From Oscillatoriales cyanobacterium USR001 (GTDB taxonomy: Bacteria > Cyanobacteriota > Cyanobacteriia > Cyanobacteriales > Microcoleaceae): a stretch of 64,000 bases of DNA. Under the pieces are notes generated by a model that made no database searches, was not told where the DNA came from, and was given only the letters and a program-made list of their open reading frames with translations. The position numbers were made by a program, and so were the translations under genes. The stretch lies in assembly GCA_001698425.1 (NCBI GenBank), contig MBRE01000078.1, positions 25,929 through 89,928 of the forward strand, read 5' to 3'. Of this stretch, positions 1 to 8,829 are shown in pieces (within the stretch, counting starts at the first letter, position 1; every line of letters begins with the position of its first letter).

Positions 1-63
1 CAAAAACCCGCCCCGAAGACTGTAGCTCGGCGAAAACCTTCAAAAGCTAGAGCCAAAAGGCAA

Positions 64-69
64 TATAAT
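64..69 (+). promoter_or_regulatory. Candidate -10 box for tex
   Basis: A perfect TATAAT lies about 47 bases upstream of the preferred tex start. No convincing TTGACA-like -35 is visible at the usual distance, so this is a plausible but unproven promoter. Confidence 0.4.
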
Positions 70-115
70 AGTGGCGTACTAGAAAAATTTGTCGCCACCG
101 CTGGAGGTATTAACT

Positions 116-2365
116 TTGCATATAACGTCCGATATTCCTCAACTTCTAGCACAAGAACTTTCTCTCAACCCCTCTCAAGTTAACAGCGCCCTTGAATTGT
201 TTGCTGAAGGCGCAACAATTCCTTTTGTCGCTCGTTACCGTAAAGAGCGCACAGGTTCTCTCGATGAAATTCAATTGCGCGACATTTCGGAGCGATTTAC
301 ATATCTTACGGAACTTGAAGAACGTAAAAAAACAATTTTAGACGCGATCGCTGCTCAAGGTAAACTCACTGAAGAATTACAAAATAAAATAGAGTCTTGC
401 TTACAAAAAAATCTCCTTGAAGACCTTTATCTTCCCTACAAAACCAAGCGGCGCACGCGAGCCACTATTGCCAGAGAAAAAGGCTTAGAACCCTTAGCAG
501 AATTTATTAAATCTCTTAATACTCCCCAATCAAAACCAATCTCCTTAACAGAAGAAGCTGCTCAATATATTTCTGAAGAAAAAGGAGTGAAAACCGCAGA
601 AGAAGCGCTGAAATGTGCTAGTGATATTTTAGCCGAATCCGTAGCAGAAAAAGCAGAACTCCGGGCTTACTTGCGCGACTTTTTGATGAAATCAGGCTTA
701 TTTGTTTCACGCATTAAAGACGAGCATCCTGAAGGTAGCACTAAATTTGAAATGTACCGAAATTATCAGGTTGCAGTGAAAAGCATTCAATCTCATAATA
801 TGCTTGCCTTATTTCGGGGTGAAACCGAAGGTATCTTAGAATTAGACTTGTCTTTTGATGAATCAATGGTTTTTTCTTACTTGGAATCTCAGGAGATTAA
901 AACTAAAGTTCCCGCCGTGCGAGAATTTTATCAAGGAATGCTAAAAGATGCTTTTAACCGCTTGATGAAAACATCTTTAATTACCGAAGTGCGAAGCGAT
1001 AGGAAAGCCGAAGCTGATATCGAGTCAATTAAAACTTTTGAAACTAATCTGCGGGAGTTATTACTATCAGCGCCAGCGGGGATGAAACCAACTTTAGCCG
1101 TAGATCCCGGATTTCGGACTGGGTGTAAAGTTTCAGTGCTATCGGAAACGGGTAAATTCTTAGAATATCAGGCAATTTTTCCTCACCAAGCAGCCGCCCA
1201 ACGGCAACAAGCGGCTAATATGGTTAAGCGACTGATCGAAGATTATAAAATTGAGTTAATTGCGATTGGAAATGGTACGGCTTCTCGCGAGACAGATGAG
1301 TTTATTTCAGAGATTTTGGCAACGCTAGAAAGGAAGCCAATTAAGGTAATGGTGAATGAATCTGGTGCGTCGATTTATTCAGCTAGTGATGTGGCGATCG
1401 CAGAATTTCCCGATCTTGATATTACAGTACGTGGAGCCATTAGTATCGGTCGCCGACTCCAAGATCCCCTGGCCGAATTAGTGAAAATTGACCCCAAATC
1501 AATTGGTGTCGGACAATATCAGCATGACGTTGACCAAAAACTACTCAAAAAGAAACTTGATGACACCATAGAAAGTTGTGTTAACTATGTCGGTGTAGAC
1601 TTAAATACCGCATCAAAAGAATTGCTAACTTTTGTATCTGGGCTCACACCCACAGTTGCCAAAAATATAGTTAATTACCGCAATGAAAATGGTGCATTTA
1701 AGAATCGCCGCCAATTGCTAAAAGTACCCAAGTTAGGCCCAAAAGCTTTTGAACAAGCCGCCGGTTTTCTACGAATTCGTGGTGGCGAAAATCCCCTGGA
1801 TAATACAGCGGTGCATCCAGAAAGTTACTTTATTGTCGAAGCAATTGCTAAGGATTTTAATCTACCTTTGACAGAAGTAACACAATTATCGGCAAAAGTC
1901 AAGACAATTAACATTAAAAAATACGTTACTGAAACCGTTGGCGAACCAACTTTACGTGACATTATCAACGAACTCGAAAAGCCAGGGAGAGATCCGCGAG
2001 ATGAGTTTAAATATGCTACCTTTAAATCGGGAATTAAAGAAATTTCAGACCTCAGTATTGGCATGGAATTGGAAGGAATTGTTACCAATGTTGCTAACTT
2101 TGGGGCTTTTGTTGATATTGGAGTACATCAAGATGGTTTGGTGCATATTTCTCAACTCGCTGACAGATTTGTAGAAGATCCGAAATTAATTGTAAAAGTT
2201 GGGCAAATTGTGAAAGTGCGAGTGTTGGAAGTCAATGAAAAATTGAAGCGAATTAGTTTATCAATGAAGTTGCAGGAAGCAGTGAATAGCGATGGGAAAA
2301 CTATTGCTAAATCGCAAAAATCTCCTACTCTTAACGATTTGAAGACTAAATTTAATAGGAGGTAA
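116..2365 (+). CDS. tex: Tex family RNA-binding transcription accessory protein
   Basis: This encodes a full-length Tex protein, a cytoplasmic nucleic-acid-binding factor linked to transcription and RNA metabolism. From the N-terminus one sees the helical Tex_N region with a conserved GATIPFVARYRKERTG block, the YqgF/RNase H-like fold around residues 320-430 (LAVDPGFRTGCK), the helix-hairpin-helix region around 490-560 (GLTPTVAKNIVNYR), and an S1 domain around 640-710 (GIVTNVANFGAFVDIGVHQDG). The frame is open from a TTG at 89, but GGAGG at 103-107 sits 8 bases ahead of the TTG at 116. That start gives 749 residues, close to the family length, so it is preferred. The gene stands alone. Confidence 0.95.
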   Translation: MHITSDIPQLLAQELSLNPSQVNSALELFAEGATIPFVARYRKERTGSLDEIQLRDISERFTYLTELEERKKTILDAIAAQGKLTEELQNKIESCLQKNLLEDLYLPYKTKRRTRATIAREKGLEPLAEFIKSLNTPQSKPISLTEEAAQYISEEKGVKTAEEALKCASDILAESVAEKAELRAYLRDFLMKSGLFVSRIKDEHPEGSTKFEMYRNYQVAVKSIQSHNMLALFRGETEGILELDLSFDESMVFSYLESQEIKTKVPAVREFYQGMLKDAFNRLMKTSLITEVRSDRKAEADIESIKTFETNLRELLLSAPAGMKPTLAVDPGFRTGCKVSVLSETGKFLEYQAIFPHQAAAQRQQAANMVKRLIEDYKIELIAIGNGTASRETDEFISEILATLERKPIKVMVNESGASIYSASDVAIAEFPDLDITVRGAISIGRRLQDPLAELVKIDPKSIGVGQYQHDVDQKLLKKKLDDTIESCVNYVGVDLNTASKELLTFVSGLTPTVAKNIVNYRNENGAFKNRRQLLKVPKLGPKAFEQAAGFLRIRGGENPLDNTAVHPESYFIVEAIAKDFNLPLTEVTQLSAKVKTINIKKYVTETVGEPTLRDIINELEKPGRDPRDEFKYATFKSGIKEISDLSIGMELEGIVTNVANFGAFVDIGVHQDGLVHISQLADRFVEDPKLIVKVGQIVKVRVLEVNEKLKRISLSMKLQEAVNSDGKTIAKSQKSPTLNDLKTKFNRR

Positions 2366-2496
2366 GTTGAGGGCGATCTGCAAGCACAGCCATTAAAAAA
2401 GTGGACTATTGCAATTACCCTCTTGAAGATTGAAATTTGGGGCTGTAATAATTGGAGATACAACAGGCAAGTCAACAAACCTTGTTATACCATTTG

Positions 2497-2539
2497 GAAT
2501 GTCGGAAGCGCGGAGTGCGCCTGTCGCTTCTGACATCCT
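2497..2539. repeat. Imperfect inverted repeat downstream of tex
   Basis: The arms GGAATGTCGGAAGCG and CGCTTCTGACATCC form an imperfect hairpin about 130 bases after the tex stop. It resembles the short palindromic repeats elsewhere in the window and lacks a U-tract, so it is not called a terminator. Confidence 0.4.
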
Positions 2540-2678
2540 TTTTTATTGTTGAAGGAAGAAGGGTTGATGATGATGCGATCGCGACTTTGGTGAAGCGATC
2601 GATGAAACCTATACCCAACCAACGATACACATTAGATTTATGATAAAATATATTAACTAATTATTCGTGGGTAGACCG

Positions 2679-2825
2679 ATGCAACTAGAGGATTATTTTG
2701 AATTTCTTGACCCCGATGATATCCCCATTAAAGGACATCGGATCGGCATCGACGACGTGATTAACTGGTTCGTAGTAAGCGCCAAGCGCGCTAAAGCGCT
2801 TACTACAAACAAGCGAATTATTTAA
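2679..2825 (+). pseudogene. Truncated DUF433 family gene, broken by a palindromic repeat
   Basis: The first 28 or so codons read MQLEDYFEFLDPDDIPIKGH followed by RIGIDDVI, the recognisable N-terminus of cyanobacterial DUF433 proteins (small antitoxin-like proteins). Right after VINW the frame runs into a palindrome (GTAGTAAGCG...CGCTTACTAC) of the family also found at 25.9 and 48.6 kb, and stops at 2825 after 48 codons. The rest of the normally 75-100-residue protein is missing. I infer loss of function by repeat insertion with deletion. The family assignment rests on N-terminal similarity only. Confidence 0.65.
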
Positions 2826-2840
2826 TTTCTATTCCTAAAT
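2770..2840. repeat. Dispersed palindromic element, GTAGTAAGCGC family, copy 1
   Basis: The palindromic core GTAGTAAGCGC / GCGCTAAAGCGCTTACTAC is followed by a right flank ATTTAATTTCTATTCC that matches the ends of the copy at 48585-48690. The left flank is missing, consistent with a partial copy joined to the broken DUF433 gene. Confidence 0.75.
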
Positions 2841-2843
2841 AAT

Positions 2844-3533
2844 TCAATCATGTTTATCCTGGGAATCCTGTAATTCGCGATCGCGAATTAAATCCGGGCC
2901 ACGAGATGTTCCTAAACGAGTTGCACCGGCGATAATTAAATCAACAGCTTGCTCATAAGTACGGATTCCTCCTGACGCTTTAACTCCCACTTGTCCCTTC
3001 CCAAGTTCGTGAAGTAAACGCACATCTTCAACTGTCGCACCACCATAGAAACCAGTATTAGTTTTCAAGTAAGTAACACCCGCATCCATACAAATTTCCG
3101 CCGCCAGTCTTTTCTCTGCTTCCGTCAGTAATGCTGTTTCTAATATCGCCTTAACAATCAAACCAGTTTCATCGCAAATTTTAGCAATATCCCGGTGAAA
3201 TTTGTCAGTTTGTCTGGATTTTAACAAGCTAAAATTGATGACAACATCTAACTCTGTGGCTCCATTTTCTGCTGCTTCTTGAGCCTCATAAAGTTTAGCC
3301 GCTGATGTAGTTGCTCCTGTCGGAAAGCCAATTACAGCACAAACTTTTGGTTGTTTCCGCTGTAGTAGAATGGCTGCTTCATGCACAAAATAAGGATATA
3401 CACAAACTGTAGCAAATTGGAATCTTTCTGCTTCTTCACAGCACTTTTTTAAATGTTCTGAGGTAGCAGTAGGATTGAGTAATGCGTGGTCAATAAAGGG
3501 GGCAATATCAATATCTGATTCAACTTTGGTCAT
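2844..3533 (-). CDS. deoC: Deoxyribose-phosphate aldolase
   Basis: DeoC reversibly cleaves 2-deoxyribose 5-phosphate to acetaldehyde and glyceraldehyde 3-phosphate during deoxynucleoside salvage. The 229-residue length fits the short bacterial class. The catalytic landmarks of the TIM barrel are present: the aspartate in ELDVVINFS, the Schiff-base lysine in TYLKTNTGF and the second lysine in [11 protein letters not shown]. It starts at ATG 3533 with no obvious Shine-Dalgarno sequence, which is common in cyanobacteria. It is monocistronic, with repeats on both sides. Confidence 0.95.
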   Translation of the reverse strand: MTKVESDIDIAPFIDHALLNPTATSEHLKKCCEEAERFQFATVCVYPYFVHEAAILLQRKQPKVCAVIGFPTGATTSAAKLYEAQEAAENGATELDVVINFSLLKSRQTDKFHRDIAKICDETGLIVKAILETALLTEAEKRLAAEICMDAGVTYLKTNTGFYGGATVEDVRLLHELGKGQVGVKASGGIRTYEQAVDLIIAGATRLGTSRGPDLIRDRELQDSQDKHD

Positions 3534-3552
3534 TTTTTTATTCTGAGAAAAG

Positions 3553-3610
3553 TGGTAATGGGTAATTGGTAATTGGTTATTGGTTATTGGTTATTGGTTA
3601 TTGGTAATTT
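3553..3610. repeat. STRR heptamer tract (GGTAATT/GGTTATT)
   Basis: This is a run of about eight heptamers of GGTAATT, drifting to GGTTATT, directly upstream of deoC. The same heptamer in opposite orientation recurs at 3926-3952. Confidence 0.85.
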
Positions 3611-3650
3611 AAGACTTACAGCAAGTGTCACAAGATAGAAGTTAATTTTT

Positions 3651-3720
3651 AGGTATGTAGTTGCGCTTCAGCGCTCTTAATAACATACATTAAAGAGCGC
3701 TGAAGCGCAACTACGTACCT
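3651..3720. repeat. 70-bp imperfect inverted repeat
   Basis: Two arms of about 30 bases (3651-3680 and 3690-3720) pair almost fully, with core GTTGCGCTTCAGCGCTC. It could fold into a long hairpin in RNA. It resembles the other palindromic elements but has a different core. It lies between deoC and pabB, whose 417-base spacer otherwise holds only simple repeats. Confidence 0.75.
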
Positions 3721-3925
3721 TTGTTTAACGATGCCCGTTGCATAAATCCTGAGTTAATTATACCACGTCTTATCAAAGCCGACAGATTTTGGCAAAATTT
3801 TATCCTAGCAATTACCAATTACCAATTACGATCGCGGATTTAACGGATTACACGGATTACACGGATTAGTTAGAGGTATGATTATTTAGTCTGTTAAATC
3901 AGAGGAATCTGTAAAATCTGCGTAT

Positions 3926-3952
3926 CCAATTACCAATTACCAATTACCAATT
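3926..3952. repeat. STRR heptamer tract (CAATTAC) at the pabB 3' end
   Basis: Three to four CAATTAC heptamers directly abut the stop codon of pabB. Upstream of it (3838-3865) is a short ACGGATTAC tandem repeat. Confidence 0.8.
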
Positions 3953-5391
3953 TATGCTAATTTTAAAGCATTAATTTGAGCTTGTGCTTTATGCAGTGAT
4001 TCCTGCCATTCTTTATCTGGATTGCTATCAGCAACAATTCCTGCACCCACTTGTCCCCAAACCATTCCCCCGGCAGAATCAGCACTTTTTGAAGTATACA
4101 AAAGAGTGCGAATTAAAATATTTAAGTCTAAGTTGCCACGCCAGTCTAAATAACCACAAGAACCATAAAATAAATTACGCTTTACTGGTTCCAATTCTTC
4201 AATTATTTCTAAACAGCGAACTTTGGGACAACCAGTAATTGTACCACCAGGAAATACGGCTCGAATTAAGTCAATAGCATCACAATCTTGTCTTAATGTC
4301 CCAATCACATTACTAACCAGGTGCATCACATGACTATAGCGTTCAATGGTGAGAAATTCGTTAACTTGTACCGAACCCCATTCGCAGACTCTTCCGAGAT
4401 CGTTACGCTCTAAATCCACTAGCATAATATGTTCGGCTCTTTCTTTAGTATTCTCGATTAATTCTTGGGCTAATTGCCGATCTTGAAGAGAATTTAACCC
4501 TCGCGATCGCGTGCCGGCAATTGGTCGAGTTTCCACTTTTTTTCCTGATAATTTAACCAGTCTTTCCGGCGAACAACTCACGATCGCACCCCAAGGAGTT
4601 TGCCAATAACTCGCAAAAGGTGAAGGATTAATTTGTTGTAAAGCACGATAAATTGACCAGCTATCACAATTAGTATTTGCCGCAAATCGTAAAGATAAGT
4701 TAGCCTGAAAAATATCCCCGGCATAAATATATTTTTGTGTTTGTAGCACTATTTTTTTATAATCATCTTGAGATAAGTTAAAAATCAAATTTTCTGAATT
4801 TTCTTGAGAAAAATTAGTGCTTTTTAAACTTTTTATTTGAGGATAACATTGTTCTAATTGCTTTTCCATTACATCGAGTTGAGACTCTTGACTTGCGGCT
4901 AACCACAGCCATTGTTCTTGACTATCTAAAACTGCAAAATTTTCTGGTTCATACCAACAACTAACCGGGAAAGGTAGAGAATTATTATTAATTTGGGGAA
5001 GTCTTTCAATTTCCCAAGCTAAATCATAACCAAGCCATCCTAACCAACCGCCAGTAAACGGAAGTTCTGGCGGTACATTTCGATCAAAATTTTGATTTTG
5101 AGAGTTTAAAAGATTGCGTAAAAAAGGTAATATTTTACCGATTTGTGGTGTCCATATTTGAGGTTTACTGTCAATTTGGCGCGGCGAACCTGCACAGATA
5201 GAATATCGTGCTAAGTTAGTCAGAGATTTCTCTGGACTTTCCAGGAGAACCGCCATATTATTAACTAAATCACTTGATATTGAGGCTACTTTTTTAGCAG
5301 ATTGATTAAGAAATAGAGCTTGAAAAATCTCCGAGCCACTACGTTGGTTTAGTTCGAGCTTTCGCCAATGCCACAGCGGAATTGGTTTCAT
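3952..5391 (-). CDS. pabB: Aminodeoxychorismate synthase component I (chorismate-binding)
   Basis: PabB converts chorismate plus amidotransferase-supplied ammonia to 4-amino-4-deoxychorismate, on the folate route. The C-terminal half holds the chorismate-binding signatures PIAGTRSRGLN, LVDLERNDLGRV and FPGGTITGCPK; the N-terminal half is the usual component I domain. A related anthranilate synthase cannot be excluded by motif, but the neighbouring pabC argues for folate. The frame is open from an ATG at 5439, but its first 16 codons read through a palindromic repeat (GGGCGAAGCAT). The ATG at 5391 (MKPIPLWHWRK) is therefore preferred and gives 479 residues. No pabA glutaminase is nearby. Confidence 0.88.
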   Translation of the reverse strand: MKPIPLWHWRKLELNQRSGSEIFQALFLNQSAKKVASISSDLVNNMAVLLESPEKSLTNLARYSICAGSPRQIDSKPQIWTPQIGKILPFLRNLLNSQNQNFDRNVPPELPFTGGWLGWLGYDLAWEIERLPQINNNSLPFPVSCWYEPENFAVLDSQEQWLWLAASQESQLDVMEKQLEQCYPQIKSLKSTNFSQENSENLIFNLSQDDYKKIVLQTQKYIYAGDIFQANLSLRFAANTNCDSWSIYRALQQINPSPFASYWQTPWGAIVSCSPERLVKLSGKKVETRPIAGTRSRGLNSLQDRQLAQELIENTKERAEHIMLVDLERNDLGRVCEWGSVQVNEFLTIERYSHVMHLVSNVIGTLRQDCDAIDLIRAVFPGGTITGCPKVRCLEIIEELEPVKRNLFYGSCGYLDWRGNLDLNILIRTLLYTSKSADSAGGMVWGQVGAGIVADSNPDKEWQESLHKAQAQINALKLA

Positions 5392-5404
5392 ATTAGCGAG
5401 TTTT

Positions 5405-5516
5405 GGAAGTTTAGATGAGTATCCGTATGGGCGAAGCATTTCGGTAGTAAATCTTTGCTTTTAACAATAACTTATTTGCTGGAATGCTTCGCCTCTACTA
5501 TAGCACTTTTGGGTAA
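5405..5516. repeat. Palindromic element, GGGCGAAGCATT family, copy 1
   Basis: The element is bounded by GGGCGAAGCATT-type ends in inverted orientation and fills the spacer between pabC and pabB. Its complement matches 29275-29348 closely (shared GCAAATAAGTTATTG and ACCGAAATGCTTCGCCC). It carries in-frame ATG codons (CAT on the plus strand) that artificially lengthen the downstream reading frame. Confidence 0.8.
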
Positions 5517-5517
5517 G

Positions 5518-6192
5518 TTATACTAAATTATTGACAACTTGCCAAATATCTCGATCGATTTCTTTTTTAATCTCGATCCAACGGCGAACAGAGTTAATGA
5601 GAAATATCGTCTTAGTATTGCGTAAATCATCTAAAGAAATTAACTCTTCTCTAATTTTACCCTCTGCTAAAAGTTGTTCCCTAAATGTTCCTGGTAATAA
5701 ACCCGAATTAACAGGAGGTGTGATTTTCCCTGTGGGAGTATTTATGACAATATTGGCAATTGTTGATTCGGTAATAAATCCCTCTTTATTCCATAGTAAA
5801 ACATCTTGACATTTGGGTTGTGATTCTAAAGCTATTGTATAAGGCGATCGATAAGTTGTTTTATGATAAAATAATGGCAATTGAGGATCTATAGGTTGAC
5901 TGGCAATTCCTACAAATGCACCATTTTTTAAGATTCCACTATCTAGTATTTGAGCTTGTAATGTTAGTTTTCCATCAATTGAGATAGTTAATCTGATTTT
6001 TTGTTTGATTGACTTAAAGGTAGTGGTTAATGCTTGTAAGGCTTGATTAATTTCAGTTAATGATATAGGAAATTGAAAATGATTAGCCGATCGCTCTAAT
6101 CTTTGTAAATGTCTATCTAGTAAAAAGTAGCCGCTTTCTGGTTCCCATAATAGCGATTCTAGTAATTGAAATTGTTGCTCTATTTGAGTCAT
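5518..6192 (-). CDS. pabC: Aminodeoxychorismate lyase-like class IV aminotransferase
   Basis: This is a PLP enzyme of fold type IV that probably eliminates pyruvate from aminodeoxychorismate to give p-aminobenzoate. The N-terminus (LLESLLWEPESGYFLLDRHL) is the pattern known from the lyase half of PabB-PabC fusions. The probable PLP lysine lies in FYHKTTYRSPY, and LLWNKEGFITESTIANI is the typical C-terminal signature. Its 224 residues are slightly short but complete. It precedes pabB on the same strand with only a repeat element between them, which supports co-transcription. A branched-chain or D-amino-acid aminotransferase is less likely. Confidence 0.85.
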   Translation of the reverse strand: MTQIEQQFQLLESLLWEPESGYFLLDRHLQRLERSANHFQFPISLTEINQALQALTTTFKSIKQKIRLTISIDGKLTLQAQILDSGILKNGAFVGIASQPIDPQLPLFYHKTTYRSPYTIALESQPKCQDVLLWNKEGFITESTIANIVINTPTGKITPPVNSGLLPGTFREQLLAEGKIREELISLDDLRNTKTIFLINSVRRWIEIKKEIDRDIWQVVNNLV

Positions 6193-6251
6193 ATTTTAGG
6201 GATTTTATCATTGATTAGTGTTGACAGCGTTACGCTGATTGAAATATGATG

Positions 6252-6299
6252 TTTTCGTGAACCTAAAGGAGTGCTATTTCTTCGGGAGGTTCACGAAAA
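6252..6299. promoter_or_regulatory. 13-bp perfect inverted repeat between pabC and folK remnant
   Basis: TTTTCGTGAACCT at 6252-6264 pairs perfectly with AGGTTCACGAAAA at 6287-6299 across a 22-base loop. It lies just upstream of pabC. It may be an RNA hairpin, an operator, or another mobile palindrome; the sequence does not decide. Confidence 0.45.
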
Positions 6300-6344
6300 T
6301 AGCTAAAGCCTTGATAGGTGAATAGTTTTCACCGTAAAATTTAG

Positions 6345-6467
6345 TTATAATTGTGGGGGTTCTGCCCCCTCCAATAGATCCAATGGGCTTTCGATCGCGC
6401 CTTGGAGAGTGGCAAGGGAATCTCCCAAATTGCTACCAAGGGCAATGACTGCTTTAATTAATTTCAT
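6345..6467 (-). pseudogene. folK: Truncated folK (HPPK) remnant
   Basis: Forty codons on the minus strand begin MKLIKAVIALGSNLGDSLAT and continue LQGAIESPLD. This is the diagnostic N-terminal ALGSNLGD signature of 6-hydroxymethyl-7,8-dihydropterin pyrophosphokinase, normally about 160-180 residues. The frame ends at a stop after a GGGGGTTCTGCCCCC palindrome (about 6354-6370), so the catalytic part is gone. The position just upstream of pabC-pabB fits a former folate operon. Whether an intact folK exists elsewhere is unknown. Confidence 0.8.
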
Positions 6468-6485
6468 ATTATTTAACTAACAAAA

Positions 6486-8759
6486 ATGGACACAAATACC
6501 AAACAGAATATCGAACCTAGTCCCACATTCGGCGAGCAAAATGATGAAACTCCAAAGATGGGAGGAGGCTTGCCAGTGATTGAATTTTGGGCAGAACATA
6601 CCCTCTCCCCATCGGGGCCAAAACTCTGGAACACTTTATTACATAAAAGTGCTTGTCTGTCCTGTTCTTGGGGCGCTGGAGGACAGAAAGGCGGCTTCAC
6701 AAATGAGGGTGGAGAAAATTTGCAACGCTGCATGAAAAGTGTAGAAGCAATTGCCAGCGAAATTCAACCACCTATCCCTACTAATATCTTTGCTCAACAT
6801 AACATTAATGAACTTCAAGAACTTACCTCAATGGCAGCAGATCGTTTGGGTAGACTAAGTTTTCCCATGATTTTGCGGGCAGGTAAAACTCATTATGAAC
6901 CGATCGCTTGGTCAGAAATTTATCAAATTGCTTTATCTGCTTTTCGCAAATCTCCTGAACGAGTAGCCTCTTACAGTTCCGGCCGTTCCTCCAATGAAGC
7001 AGCATTTCTGCTGCAACTAATGATGCGATCGCTCGGTTCTAATAATTTAGCAGACTGTTCCGATTTATGTCACGCCGCCTCGACGGTTGGCCTCAAACAA
7101 ATGTTTGGGACGCGCACCTCAGTGGTAGACTTAGAAAACTTGAATAAAGCAGATTGCCTAGTATTGGCTGGTTCTAATTGTGCCTATAATCACCCCCGCT
7201 TAATGAATGAACTGATTAAACTGCGCGATCGCGGGGGTCAAGTAATTGCGATCAATCCCATCAAAGAAATTGGCTTAGTAAAATTTGCTTCCCCAGCTTT
7301 TCCGATTAAGTCTTTACTAACTGGTACTGATATTTCTTCCCTCTACCTGCAACCCATTCCTGGTAGCGATACCGCCCTATTTGTGGGCATTCAAAAATCC
7401 CTAATCGAACAGGGAATGGTGAAAACAGAATATTTGCAAGCACACACAGAAGGTTGGGAAACTGTAGTTGAACAAGCGCGAACAACAGAGTGGGAAACTA
7501 TTACTGAAATTTGTGGAATTTCTCAATCGGAAATTGCCGCCGCCGCCACAATTATTGGGACATCCCAAAGAGTAGTATTTAGTTGGGCAATGGGAATCAC
7601 TCAACACAATAACGGTGTAGATAACGTTTATTGCATTGCGAATACGGCCTTAATCACTGGTAACGTTGGCTTTGAAGGTACGGGAGTAATGCCAATTCGA
7701 GGACACTCTAACGTCCAAGGTTTTGGCTCAATGGGTGTTACAGTTAATCTCAGACCAGAGATTCAAGCAACCCTAGAAAAGCTATTAGGACGTTCCCTCA
7801 GTCGCGTTAAAGGTTATGATACTCGCACTCTAATTACCGCCGCCGATGAAGAAAAAGTAGATGCGTTAATCTGTCTTGGTGGCAACTTATATGCTGCTAA
7901 TCCTGATTCAACTCAGGCCAAACGCGCTTTAGGCAAAATTGAAACTATCATCTATCTCGCCACTAAGCCAAACTTAGGGCATTTTCACGGTTTAGCCAAA
8001 CAGAATACGATTATTATTCCGGTGCTAAATCGATTTGAAAATCCCCATAAAACAACGGTGGAATCAGGCAACAACTTTGTGCGCTTAAACGATGAAGGAG
8101 AGACGCACATTAAAAATGCTGGACTAATTTCGGAAGTAGAGTTTCTGACAGAATTAGCTCATCTGCTTCATGGTGAATATCCCGTTGAATGGCGCAAACT
8201 GCAAGATACTAAATACGTGCGGCAACTAATTGCTCAAACTATCCCAGGATACGAGAAGATCGGAGATATTGATGAAACCAAGGAGGAGTTTACTATTTCA
8301 GGACGCATTTTTACAGAACCCAAATTTCCCACGAACTCTGGTAAAGCTGCCATGTTTATCACTCCTTTACCTAAGTTAATGTTACCAGATCGAAAAGATT
8401 TTGGGATACCAGAATCAACTAAGGGCGTGATTGTGTCATTAATCACTGGCCGGAGCTATTCCCAACACAATACAGTAGTTTACAAAATTAGTGACAAATA
8501 CCGAGGGATACCTCATCGCAACTGTATTTTAATGAATCAATGGGATGCAGAAAGTGTCGGCTTAACCGAACATCAGCGGGTTACAGTACAGGGAGATGCA
8601 GGTAAATTGGAAAATGTCGAGATTATTTATGGTGCGGTTCGTCAAGGGGCTGCGTTAATGTTTTATCCTGAAGTAAATGCGATCTTTAAAGCGCAAATTG
8701 ATGAGCGTTCTGGCACTCCAGCATTTAAGCGAGTACCTGTTTTCGTCTATGGAGCATAA
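6486..8759 (+). CDS. FdhF/YdeP-type molybdopterin oxidoreductase
   Basis: This 757-residue protein belongs to the YdeP-like branch of the formate-dehydrogenase/DMSO-reductase superfamily. An N-terminal LSCSWGAGGQKGGF stretch sits where canonical enzymes bind a 4Fe-4S cluster. The central molybdopterin-binding region shows SYSSGRSSNEAAFLLQLMMR, CHAAST, VLAGSNCAYNHPRLMNELIK and PIRGHSNVQGFGSMG. A C-terminal dinucleotide-binding beta-barrel begins near residue 645 (SLITGRSYSQHNTV). There is no signal peptide, so it is probably cytoplasmic. The substrate is unknown; proteobacterial YdeP has been linked to acid resistance. The gene diverges from the folK remnant and stands alone. Confidence 0.88.
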   Translation: MDTNTKQNIEPSPTFGEQNDETPKMGGGLPVIEFWAEHTLSPSGPKLWNTLLHKSACLSCSWGAGGQKGGFTNEGGENLQRCMKSVEAIASEIQPPIPTNIFAQHNINELQELTSMAADRLGRLSFPMILRAGKTHYEPIAWSEIYQIALSAFRKSPERVASYSSGRSSNEAAFLLQLMMRSLGSNNLADCSDLCHAASTVGLKQMFGTRTSVVDLENLNKADCLVLAGSNCAYNHPRLMNELIKLRDRGGQVIAINPIKEIGLVKFASPAFPIKSLLTGTDISSLYLQPIPGSDTALFVGIQKSLIEQGMVKTEYLQAHTEGWETVVEQARTTEWETITEICGISQSEIAAAATIIGTSQRVVFSWAMGITQHNNGVDNVYCIANTALITGNVGFEGTGVMPIRGHSNVQGFGSMGVTVNLRPEIQATLEKLLGRSLSRVKGYDTRTLITAADEEKVDALICLGGNLYAANPDSTQAKRALGKIETIIYLATKPNLGHFHGLAKQNTIIIPVLNRFENPHKTTVESGNNFVRLNDEGETHIKNAGLISEVEFLTELAHLLHGEYPVEWRKLQDTKYVRQLIAQTIPGYEKIGDIDETKEEFTISGRIFTEPKFPTNSGKAAMFITPLPKLMLPDRKDFGIPESTKGVIVSLITGRSYSQHNTVVYKISDKYRGIPHRNCILMNQWDAESVGLTEHQRVTVQGDAGKLENVEIIYGAVRQGAALMFYPEVNAIFKAQIDERSGTPAFKRVPVFVYGA

Positions 8760-8829
8760 AAACTATAGCGTTTCTCAGAGTCGTGAGGTGCACTTAATAA
8801 AGTAAAACCAATTAGAGGAAAAATTGTCA

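Noticed and set aside
1825-2478. Several short frames over the 3' end of tex
   Set aside because: They overlap the S1 domain of tex on both strands and have no family resemblance or start signals.
2452-2643. 63-codon plus-strand frame after tex
   Set aside because: It reads through an inverted repeat, has no ribosome-binding site and no recognisable composition.
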